From assembly GCA_001821375.1 (NCBI GenBank), contig MHLG01000026.1, positions 15,028 through 24,037 of the forward strand: DNA of 9,010 bases, read 5' to 3'. Numbering within the stretch: position 1 is the first letter of the stretch; each line of letters begins with the position of its first letter. Shown in pieces: positions 1 to 4,407 of the stretch. The notes below the pieces were generated by a model, which ran no database searches, was not told the DNA's origin, and saw only the letters and a program-made list of their open reading frames with translations. The position numbers were made by a program, and so were the translations under genes. Source of the DNA: Candidatus Liptonbacteria bacterium RIFOXYD1_FULL_36_11. GTDB lineage: Bacteria; Patescibacteriota; Minisyncoccia; UBA6257; XYB1-36-10.

Positions 1-1881
1 ATAATCGGCAGCCGTTTTGTTCGCCGCGAAGGTCGCGCTTCTGATGAGGCTGTACTTTCTGCTCGTCTTATTGATCGCGCCATTCGCCCTCTTTTTGACC
101 AGCGCCTCCGCCGTGAAGTGCAAGTAGTTCTAACTATTATTTCTATTGACGAGGAAAACGATCCGGATTTTGTTTCTCTTATTGCCGCCTCCGCCGCTCT
201 TTCCATCTCTGATATTCCTTGGGGTGGTCCTATTGGGGGAGTGTCAGTTGCTGAAATTAATGGTGAACTTAAAATAAATCCTTCTATGTTGGAAGCTTCA
301 AGTGCCGATACTAAATTTTCCGCCTTCTTTGCCGGCATTCAAGGAAAAATAAATATGATTGAAGCATCTGGCCGTGAAGCAAAAGAAGAAAATGTGATTG
401 TTAGTATGGAAAAAGCTTTAAAAGAAATAGAAAACCTTATTAATTTTCAAAAAAGCGTCACTGCCGAAATTGGCAAGAAAAAACAAACTTTTAATTTTCC
501 ATCTCCGTCTAAAGAGCTTGAATTAGTCATCTCTGACTTTCTTAAGGAAAAGCTTGAAACAGCTGTTTTTGTTACTGATAAAAAAGAACGCGAAAAAAAT
601 CTTAGCGAACTTCTTTCTAAATTAAAAGAAGAACTTATTTCTCGCGAATTTTCTTCCGATGAAATAAAATTAGCCGAAGATATATTTGAAGAAGCGGTAA
701 ACGACGCAGTTCATAAAAACATTATTAAAGATTCCCGCCGCCCCGATGGCCGCGCTTTAAATGAGCTACGCGACCTCCACTCCGAAGTTAAATTATTTGA
801 AAGAACTCATGGTTCCGCTCTTTTTATGCGCGGTGACACCCAATCTCTTTCTGTGGTTACACTTGCTCCTCCCGGCCAGGAAAAGCTCATAGAAACTATG
901 GAAACATCGGAAAAGAAAAGATTCTTCCTCCATTACAACTTTCCTCCTTATTCAGTAGGGGAAACCGGATCTTTTCGTGGCCCCGGTCGCCGCGAAATCG
1001 GCCACGGCGCTTTAGCGGAAAAAGCTCTTAAACCGGTTATTCCTACCGCCGAAGAATTTCCTTACACTATTCGCCTCGTTTCTGAAATTCTTTCTTCTAA
1101 CGGTTCTTCTTCTATGGCTACGGTTTGCGCCGGCTCTTTAGCTTTAATGGATGCCGGAGTTCCTATTAAAAAACCGGTTGCCGGAATTGCTATGGGTATA
1201 ATGACTGCCGGTAGCGATTATAAAATTTTAACGGACATTCAAGGCCCGGAAGATCATTATGGCGATATGGATTTTAAAGTTGCCGGCACCGCTGACGGTA
1301 TTACCGCTCTCCAAATGGATGTTAAAATAGACGGCGTTAGCCCAAAAATTCTTTGTGAAGGATTAAATCAAGCTAAAGAAGCCCGCCTTAAAATTCTTGA
1401 AGTTATGTCAAAAGCTATTTCTTCTTATCGTCCCGAAACTTCCTCTTATGCTCCTTTAGTTGTTTCTCTTTTGATTAACCCGGAAAAAATCGGCGCTCTC
1501 ATCGGTCCGGGCGGCAAAATAATAAACGGTATTATTGAACATTACGGCGTTACTATAGATATAGAAGACGACGGCAAAGTTTTTGTCGGCGGCTCTGGAA
1601 AAGAAGCGGTAGAATCCGCCCTTACTGAAATAAAATCCATCACCCGCGAATTTTCTGTTGGTGAAATTGTTGAAGGTGAGGTTGTTCGCATTATGGAATT
1701 CGGCGCCATTATAGATCTTGGCGCTGGACGTGACGGAATGATTCACGTTTCTGAACTTAAAGAAGGCTTCGTAAAAAATGTTTCTGATGTGTTAAAAATA
1801 GGGGACTACGTCCGCGTTAAAATTATAAAAATTGACGGTGATAAACTTGGTCTTTCCATTAAACAGCTAGAAAAAAAATAA
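1..1881 (+). CDS. pnp: Polynucleotide phosphorylase (PNPase), 5' end cut by window edge
   Basis: PNPase degrades RNA 3' to 5' by phosphorolysis and acts as a ring-shaped trimer in the cytoplasm, often in the RNA degradosome. The reading frame is open from base 1. The first residues (SRFVRREGR, then RLIDRAIRPLF) match the conserved FFRR/RREGR and RLIDRPIRPLFP blocks of the family, so the GTG at 118 is internal and not the start. By alignment to my memory of E. coli PNPase about 70 N-terminal residues are missing, which would make the whole protein close to 700 residues, normal for the family. In fragment numbering: first RNase PH fold to about 150, helical domain, second RNase PH fold from RPDGR (247), catalytic serine block SSNGSSSMA (365-373), metal-binding aspartates D418 and D424 in EDHYGDMD, KH domain with GPGG (502-505), and an S1 domain (about 552-620). 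All catalytic motifs look intact. An intrinsic terminator follows 33 bp after the stop. Confidence 0.97.
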   Translation: MIGSRFVRREGRASDEAVLSARLIDRAIRPLFDQRLRREVQVVLTIISIDEENDPDFVSLIAASAALSISDIPWGGPIGGVSVAEINGELKINPSMLEASSADTKFSAFFAGIQGKINMIEASGREAKEENVIVSMEKALKEIENLINFQKSVTAEIGKKKQTFNFPSPSKELELVISDFLKEKLETAVFVTDKKEREKNLSELLSKLKEELISREFSSDEIKLAEDIFEEAVNDAVHKNIIKDSRRPDGRALNELRDLHSEVKLFERTHGSALFMRGDTQSLSVVTLAPPGQEKLIETMETSEKKRFFLHYNFPPYSVGETGSFRGPGRREIGHGALAEKALKPVIPTAEEFPYTIRLVSEILSSNGSSSMATVCAGSLALMDAGVPIKKPVAGIAMGIMTAGSDYKILTDIQGPEDHYGDMDFKVAGTADGITALQMDVKIDGVSPKILCEGLNQAKEARLKILEVMSKAISSYRPETSSYAPLVVSLLINPEKIGALIGPGGKIINGIIEHYGVTIDIEDDGKVFVGGSGKEAVESALTEIKSITREFSVGEIVEGEVVRIMEFGAIIDLGAGRDGMIHVSELKEGFVKNVSDVLKIGDYVRVKIIKIDGDKLGLSIKQLEKK

Positions 1882-1913
1882 AACCGCCAAATAGTTTTCT
1901 TTTTCTCTTTTTT

Positions 1914-1936
1914 CCCCGCTAACCTCGGGGTTTTTT
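1914..1936 (+). terminator. Intrinsic terminator of pnp
   Basis: CCCCG (1914-1918) pairs with CGGGG (1926-1930) across a 7-nt loop and is followed at once by TTTTTT (1931-1936). The position just after the pnp stop and the T run on the + strand fit a short rho-independent terminator. Confidence 0.75.
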
Positions 1937-1972
1937 AAAAAAAATAAAACCCCCGTAAACCTCACGGGGGTT
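1937..1972 (-). terminator. Intrinsic terminator of the minus-strand 110-codon gene
   Basis: AACCCCCGT (1948-1956) and ACGGGGGTT (1964-1972) form a perfect 9-bp stem with a 7-nt loop. Read on the - strand, the stem is followed by TTTTATTTTTTTT (1949 down to 1937). It lies 20 bp past the stop of the minus-strand gene and directly faces the pnp terminator, so the two convergent units are separated by a back-to-back terminator pair. Confidence 0.8.
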
Positions 1973-1992
1973 AAAAACCAACCGCGGACAAT

Positions 1993-2325
1993 TTAAAATT
2001 TATATGTCCGCTCCCATTCCAAAAATTCCTTTGAGGGCGGATAGCTCATCTGCCCGTTCCACCGCGCCATTTCTTCAATGACTTGGCCTCCAGCGGCCGA
2101 GTCATTGAAGTCTTCCTGTGTGTCGTGGTCTAACGCGACACGCAGCTCCCACCTACCGGCGGGAAAGGCGCTCTGATCAAGCTTTTTCAGCTCGAATGAC
2201 AAAAAGTGTAAATGAGCGCCAACTTCTTGCTCAATCTCCCTCTTTCTTTCAAGCGCCATAGCCAATACTTGCGCTATGGCCTCCTCTCCACAGTCCGTTA
2301 TACTCAACACATAATTATTACTCAT
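1993..2325 (-). CDS. Hypothetical 110-residue protein with structured leader
   Basis: I do not recognise this protein. It is predicted soluble, with no signal peptide or membrane segment. The N-terminal half has a helix-like acidic/basic stretch (about residues 12-35, CGEEAIAQVLAMALERKREI). The C-terminal part is rich in aromatics and charge (ARWNGQM, EFLEWERTYKF). The ATG at 2325 is well supported: AAAGGAG lies on the - strand (2338-2332) with a 6-nt gap, a near-consensus promoter lies further up, and a terminator follows the stop. By my count the ORF is 163/333 GC (49%), well above the AT-rich neighbours, and it uses codons they use less (GAG, AGG, CGG, CTG). It also holds three inverted repeats (2073-2110, 2120-2141, 2255-2280), unusual for 333 bp of coding DNA. 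It may be a laterally acquired accessory gene; a structured RNA in which the ORF is incidental is less likely given the good Shine-Dalgarno. Confidence 0.7.
   Translation of the reverse strand: MSNNYVLSITDCGEEAIAQVLAMALERKREIEQEVGAHLHFLSFELKKLDQSAFPAGRWELRVALDHDTQEDFNDSAAGGQVIEEMARWNGQMSYPPSKEFLEWERTYKF
2073..2110. repeat. Long inverted repeat inside the 110-codon ORF
   Basis: CTTCAATGACT (2073-2083) and AGTCATTGAAG (2100-2110) are perfect 11-bp complements. Inside them, after one non-Watson-Crick pair, GGCC (2085-2088) pairs with GGCC (2095-2098) around the 6-nt loop TCCAGC. The whole stem is 16 positions with 15 Watson-Crick pairs. Confidence 0.85.
2255..2280. repeat. 8-bp inverted repeat inside the 110-codon ORF
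   Basis: GCCATAGC (2255-2262) pairs perfectly with GCTATGGC (2273-2280) across 10 nt. It lies near the 5' end of the minus-strand ORF, so in the mRNA it forms a hairpin about 45 nt after the start codon. Confidence 0.7.
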
Positions 2326-2331
2326 TTTTTT

Positions 2332-2338
2332 CTCCTTT
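2332..2338 (-). promoter_or_regulatory. Shine-Dalgarno of the 110-codon gene
   Basis: AAAGGAG on the - strand lies 6 nt before the ATG at 2325. It is the only strong Shine-Dalgarno seen before any start in the window, and its first bases (2338-2336) are the end of the 3' arm of the hairpin 2353-2336. Confidence 0.75.
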
Positions 2339-2353
2339 CCCTCTTGAGGGAAA
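2336..2353 (-). repeat. Ribosome-site-proximal hairpin
   Basis: TTTCCCTC (2336-2343) and GAGGGAAA (2346-2353) are perfect 8-bp complements separated by TT, so about 7 pairs with a 4-nt loop can form in RNA. In the minus-strand transcript the 3' arm runs into the Shine-Dalgarno. Confidence 0.75.
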
Positions 2354-2363
2354 AAGTTTTTTA

Positions 2364-2380
2364 CTCCCGCAAAGCGGGAG
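2364..2380 (-). repeat. CTCCCGC hairpin in leader
   Basis: CTCCCGC (2364-2370) and GCGGGAG (2374-2380) form a perfect 7-bp stem with an AAA loop (UUU in the minus-strand RNA). The same arms, with the same flanking TA and AT, recur at 8939-8964. Confidence 0.8.
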
Positions 2381-2448
2381 ATTACCTAAGCAATTCCCTC
2401 ATCAAGGGGAAAGATGAAAAATTCCATCTCCTGCTAGGATAGGCATTC

Positions 2449-2481
2449 CTAAGCAGTTCTTGAGCAACTAAAAAACATCAT
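2449..2481 (-). CDS. Possible 10-codon leader ORF (uORF)
   Basis: In the predicted leader, ATG ATG at 2481-2476 opens a frame of ten codons (MMFFSCSRTA) ending in TAG at 2451-2449. It starts in the loop of the 16-bp stem and runs through its whole 3' arm, so translating it would open the stem. Only a weak GAG lies upstream at suitable spacing. An ORF this short is expected by chance, so this is only a candidate. Confidence 0.15.
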   Translation of the reverse strand: MMFFSCSRTA

Positions 2482-2502
2482 AACTACTCAAAAACTGCTT
2501 AG
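2449..2502 (-). repeat. 16-bp imperfect inverted repeat in leader
   Basis: CTAAGCAGTTCTTGAG (2449-2464) and CTCAAAAACTGCTTAG (2487-2502) are complementary at 15 of 16 positions with a 22-nt loop. It is the strongest fold in the minus-strand leader. Its CTGCTTAG/CTAAGCAG arms reappear at 2385-2393 (CCTAAGCAA) and 2431-2439 (CTGCTAGGA), allowing alternative pairings. Confidence 0.85.
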
Positions 2503-2548
2503 AAATTCTCTTTATTTATTTTTTAAAGAACTTTATTTTAACGCTTTA

Positions 2549-2577
2549 ATTATAGCATATTCAGTAAACTTAGTCAA
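2549..2577 (-). promoter_or_regulatory. Near-consensus sigma-70 promoter of the 110-codon gene
   Basis: On the - strand TTGACT (2577-2572), a 17-nt spacer and TATAAT (2554-2549) give a near-perfect housekeeping promoter. The spacer ends in TGC, so it also has the extended -10 TG. The predicted start is near 2542. It is the best promoter in the window. Confidence 0.85.
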
Positions 2578-2673
2578 CATCACCCAAAAACCGCATAAAT
2601 AAAGGTTTTTAACATCTTCTGACTTTTTAAAATATTATAAAACACAAATCATCTTCTTCCAGCCAACCACAAA

Positions 2674-2740
2674 GTTTTGCTAAATTTTATTTTTCTAAAG
2701 TCGTGCAACGTTTCTGAAGAAAAATAATATTTAGCAAAAC
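2674..2740. repeat. 23-bp AT-rich inverted repeat
   Basis: Arms 2674-2696 (starting GTTTTGCTAAAT) and 2718-2740 (ending ATTTAGCAAAAC) are complementary at 22 of 23 positions, with one mismatch at the 13th base and a 21-nt spacer whose centre holds CGT-GCA-ACG. No T run follows directly on either strand, so it does not look like a simple terminator. It could be a protein-binding cruciform, a small-RNA hairpin or the remnant of a miniature mobile element. Confidence 0.85.
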
Positions 2741-2768
2741 ACACTCAAAATTTTATTTAAAGAGCTTT

Positions 2769-2821
2769 ACAGCTGTTTTTTTAGTGGTTATGGTTACGAG
2801 AAAACTTTTCCACAGCTGTTT
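2769..2821. repeat. Direct repeat ACAGCTGTTT, two copies
   Basis: ACAGCTGTTT occurs at 2769-2778 and 2812-2821. The first eight bases are a palindrome, and both copies run into T-rich sequence. The 43-bp spacing is about four helical turns and both lie upstream of the membrane-protein gene, so a pair of repressor sites is possible but unproven. Confidence 0.4.
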
Positions 2822-2847
2822 CATTTTTTTCCTAGCCCTTTAAGAGT

Positions 2848-2892
2848 TATAATCATAAAAAAGCGCTTTCTTATTTTTATTAAAATTATAAT
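2848..2892 (+). promoter_or_regulatory. Candidate -10 elements for the membrane-protein operon
   Basis: TATAAT occurs at 2848-2853 and again at 2887-2892, 75 and 36 bp before the ATG at 2923 (start to start). Neither has a good -35 at 16-18 nt. In such AT-rich DNA either may be chance, but some promoter is needed here because the gene upstream is on the other strand. Confidence 0.3.
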
Positions 2893-2922
2893 TAACTAAA
2901 AAGCTTCTTCTTTTTATTTTTT

Positions 2923-4032
2923 ATGGACGAAATTAAAAACAATCAGTCAGTTCCCGGTCAAGTTCCCGAACCACCAATTAAGAAATCAGTTGATATTAGA
3001 ACTATGGCCTCTGATATGCAATCTGTTAAACAAACCGGTGGGGGAGCGCCGGAGCCTAAACAATTTAATCTAGGCAGTTTTAATTCTCCTAAAGAACCGC
3101 CTACTGTTAGCCAAGCCCCGCAAGCTCCAGAGACAAACTCTGCTTTTACTCCTCCGTCTCCGTCTTTTCCTGTCGCCCCGATCACTCCTTATCAAGCGCC
3201 TTCTTCTGAACCTGTTTTTGTTCCCGGACAAGAAGCTGTTAATATGTCTTCCGAAACGCCTTCCTCTGGAAGCAAAAAAAATCTTATTCTTTCCGTAGTT
3301 GGCTTAATAATTTTAGGCGTTCTTTTTTATCTCGGATATTTTTATGTTTATCCAAGCTTCTTCGGAAATATTCCGGAAGTTGCTCCTCCTGTAGTCGTTG
3401 TTCCGGAAGTTATAGAAACCCCTCCTCCTATGCCAAAATCTATCCACGTTCCCTTTGTTTCTTTTTCTCTCCCTAATGTTGGAATTATTGGTTCTGTGCA
3501 ATTATCATCTGATCCGCTTTCTTTCAAAGCTTCACTTTCCACTCTCGCTCGTTCCATTACCGCTTCAAACACAATGGGAGAATTTTTAATTGAAGACAGT
3601 GAAAAAAATCCGGCTGATTTTTCTTTATTCTTTTCTTCTTTGGCTCCCGAAATGGCTTCTGGTACTCTGTCTTCCTTATTTGAACAAGATTTTACGGCTT
3701 TAATTTACTTTGACGATAAGGGGCGGGCTTGGCCTGGTTATATTGCTAAACTAAAAGCTGGCGTGGATAAAACATTTGCCGCCGCCTTTATTAAAAATTT
3801 AGAAAATTCCGCTTCTCTTCCCTCAAACTTACTAATTGAAAACTTTGGCACTCCTGTTGCTGGAGGATTTAAAGACGGGCAGATTGTTAATCTTCCGGCC
3901 AGATATCTTTCTTTTTCGGATAAAGTTGCCGCCATTGACTATTTCTTTGCTAACGATTACTTTGTTATAATCAGTTCTTACTCTGGAGCAAAAAATCTCA
4001 TCCCACTTCTAAGTCCGCAGATTTTGGAATAA
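2923..4032 (+). CDS. Single-pass membrane protein of unknown function, proline-rich N-terminus
   Basis: This 369-residue protein is not assigned to a named family. Residues 1-115 are a probably disordered cytoplasmic region rich in Pro, Ser and Gln, containing DIRTMASDMQSVKQTGGG (25-41), a motif that resembles N-termini I have seen in CPR proteins (memory, not checked). GSKKN (116-120) precedes a hydrophobic helix (about 121-146, LILSVVGLIILGVLFYLG), giving an N-in/C-out arrangement by the positive-inside rule. A short proline/valine linker (150-175) leads to an outside domain of about 190 residues (178-369) without cysteines or evident catalytic motif. The ATG at 2923 has no Shine-Dalgarno; pyrimidine-rich sequence precedes it. 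DksA/TraR follows 33 bp later and YifB after that, so it probably heads an operon. An envelope or binding role is possible; I cannot say more. Confidence 0.85.
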   Translation: MDEIKNNQSVPGQVPEPPIKKSVDIRTMASDMQSVKQTGGGAPEPKQFNLGSFNSPKEPPTVSQAPQAPETNSAFTPPSPSFPVAPITPYQAPSSEPVFVPGQEAVNMSSETPSSGSKKNLILSVVGLIILGVLFYLGYFYVYPSFFGNIPEVAPPVVVVPEVIETPPPMPKSIHVPFVSFSLPNVGIIGSVQLSSDPLSFKASLSTLARSITASNTMGEFLIEDSEKNPADFSLFFSSLAPEMASGTLSSLFEQDFTALIYFDDKGRAWPGYIAKLKAGVDKTFAAAFIKNLENSASLPSNLLIENFGTPVAGGFKDGQIVNLPARYLSFSDKVAAIDYFFANDYFVIISSYSGAKNLIPLLSPQILE

Positions 4033-4065
4033 ACTTTTTTTTCCGGCAGTAATACTTATATAATT

Positions 4066-4392
4066 ATGGATGCTGAAAAATACAAAAAAAAGCTGGAGGA
4101 AGAAAAAGAAGAAATAAAAAAACAACTAGAAGAAACCAAGTCTTCTAGTGTTGATTTTGGCTCGGATATTGATGGTGGCGATGAAGAATCTGATGAAACA
4201 GAAGAAATCAGCGCTAAATTTAGCTTGGAACAAACACTAAAAGACAGTCTTTTGAATATAGAACACGCTCTAAGTAAATTTACAGACGGTTCTTATGGAA
4301 AATGCGAAGAATGCGCCAAAGAAATTGAAGAAAATATTTTAGAGGTGAACCCTGAATCTAAATTTTGCAAAGTTTGTAAGGCGGGAATGTAA
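4066..4392 (+). CDS. DksA/TraR-family C4 zinc-finger protein
   Basis: The protein has the DksA/TraR plan in 108 residues: a helical, very charged N-terminus (5-26), an acidic turn (30-48, with DIDGGDEESDE), a second helix (50-72) and a C-terminal zinc finger with C80-x2-C83 and C101-x2-C104. Family members bind RNA polymerase through the secondary channel and alter initiation, often with ppGpp. The acidic turn corresponds to the coiled-coil tip of DksA, but the E. coli DxxDxA tip motif is not clearly present, so DksA-like activity cannot be assumed. At 108 residues it is shorter than E. coli DksA (151) and longer than TraR (73). There is no Shine-Dalgarno before ATG 4066 and no later in-frame start, so this start is required. 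It lies 33 bp after the membrane protein and 15 bp before yifB, implying co-transcription. Confidence 0.88.
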   Translation: MDAEKYKKKLEEEKEEIKKQLEETKSSSVDFGSDIDGGDEESDETEEISAKFSLEQTLKDSLLNIEHALSKFTDGSYGKCEECAKEIEENILEVNPESKFCKVCKAGM

Positions 4393-4407
4393 AAGAAGTT
4401 TTTCTCT

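Larger units (their letters stand above)
2326..2542 (-). promoter_or_regulatory. Structured 5' leader, candidate cis-regulatory RNA
   Basis: From the start predicted by the promoter (about 2542) to the ATG at 2325 the mRNA would have about 217 nt of leader. Read on the - strand it contains: a 16-bp stem with one mismatch (2502-2487 with 2464-2449); a competing stem (2456-2447 with 2439-2431); a 5- to 7-bp stem (2429-2412); UUCCC/GGGAA (2411-2407 with 2398-2394); CUCCCGC-UUU-GCGGGAG (2380-2364); and UUUCCCUC/GAGGGAAA (2353-2336), whose 3' arm overlaps the Shine-Dalgarno. Several arms can pair with more than one partner, as in attenuators and riboswitches. I do not recognise any known riboswitch class. 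The hairpins are seen directly; the regulatory role is inference. Confidence 0.6.
2578..2922. other. AT-rich gene-free region between divergent promoters
   Basis: No credible ORF or RNA gene is seen in these 345 bp. The stretch separates the minus-strand promoter from the plus-strand membrane-protein gene. It holds a 7-bp inverted repeat AAAAACC/GGTTTTT (2586-2592 with 2604-2610), a 23-bp inverted repeat (2674-2740), two copies of ACAGCTGTTT 43 bp apart, one DnaA-box-like TTTTCCACA (2806-2814), a small palindrome AAAGCGCTTT (2860-2869) and two TATAAT hexamers near the following gene. Confidence 0.6.

Noticed and set aside
118..120. GTG at 118 as the start of pnp
   Set aside because: The same frame is open to base 1 and encodes conserved PNPase residues before 118, so the gene is cut by the window edge rather than starting there.
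1456..1746. Minus-strand ORFs inside pnp, the membrane-protein gene, yifB and the helicase gene
   Set aside because: All are in frames antisense to or out of phase with genes that have clear family motifs, and none has its own promoter or ribosome site.
2364..2380. CTCCCGC hairpin as a terminator within the leader
   Set aside because: On the - strand it is followed by TAAAAAAC, not a T run, so intrinsic termination there is unlikely.
2212..2442. 76-codon plus-strand ORF opposite the orphan gene and its leader
   Set aside because: It runs antisense through the start, Shine-Dalgarno and leader hairpins of a better supported gene, has no ribosome site, and its translation shows no recognisable features.
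2578..2922. Replication origin (AT-rich region with a DnaA-box-like TTTTCCACA)
   Set aside because: Only one such box was found, and no dnaA, dnaN or other origin-linked gene is near. One 9-mer match is expected by chance.
4059..4064. TATAAT just before the dksA-like start as a promoter
   Set aside because: It ends 2 bp before the ATG, so a normal start would fall inside the coding region past the only usable start codon. Read-through from the upstream gene is more likely.
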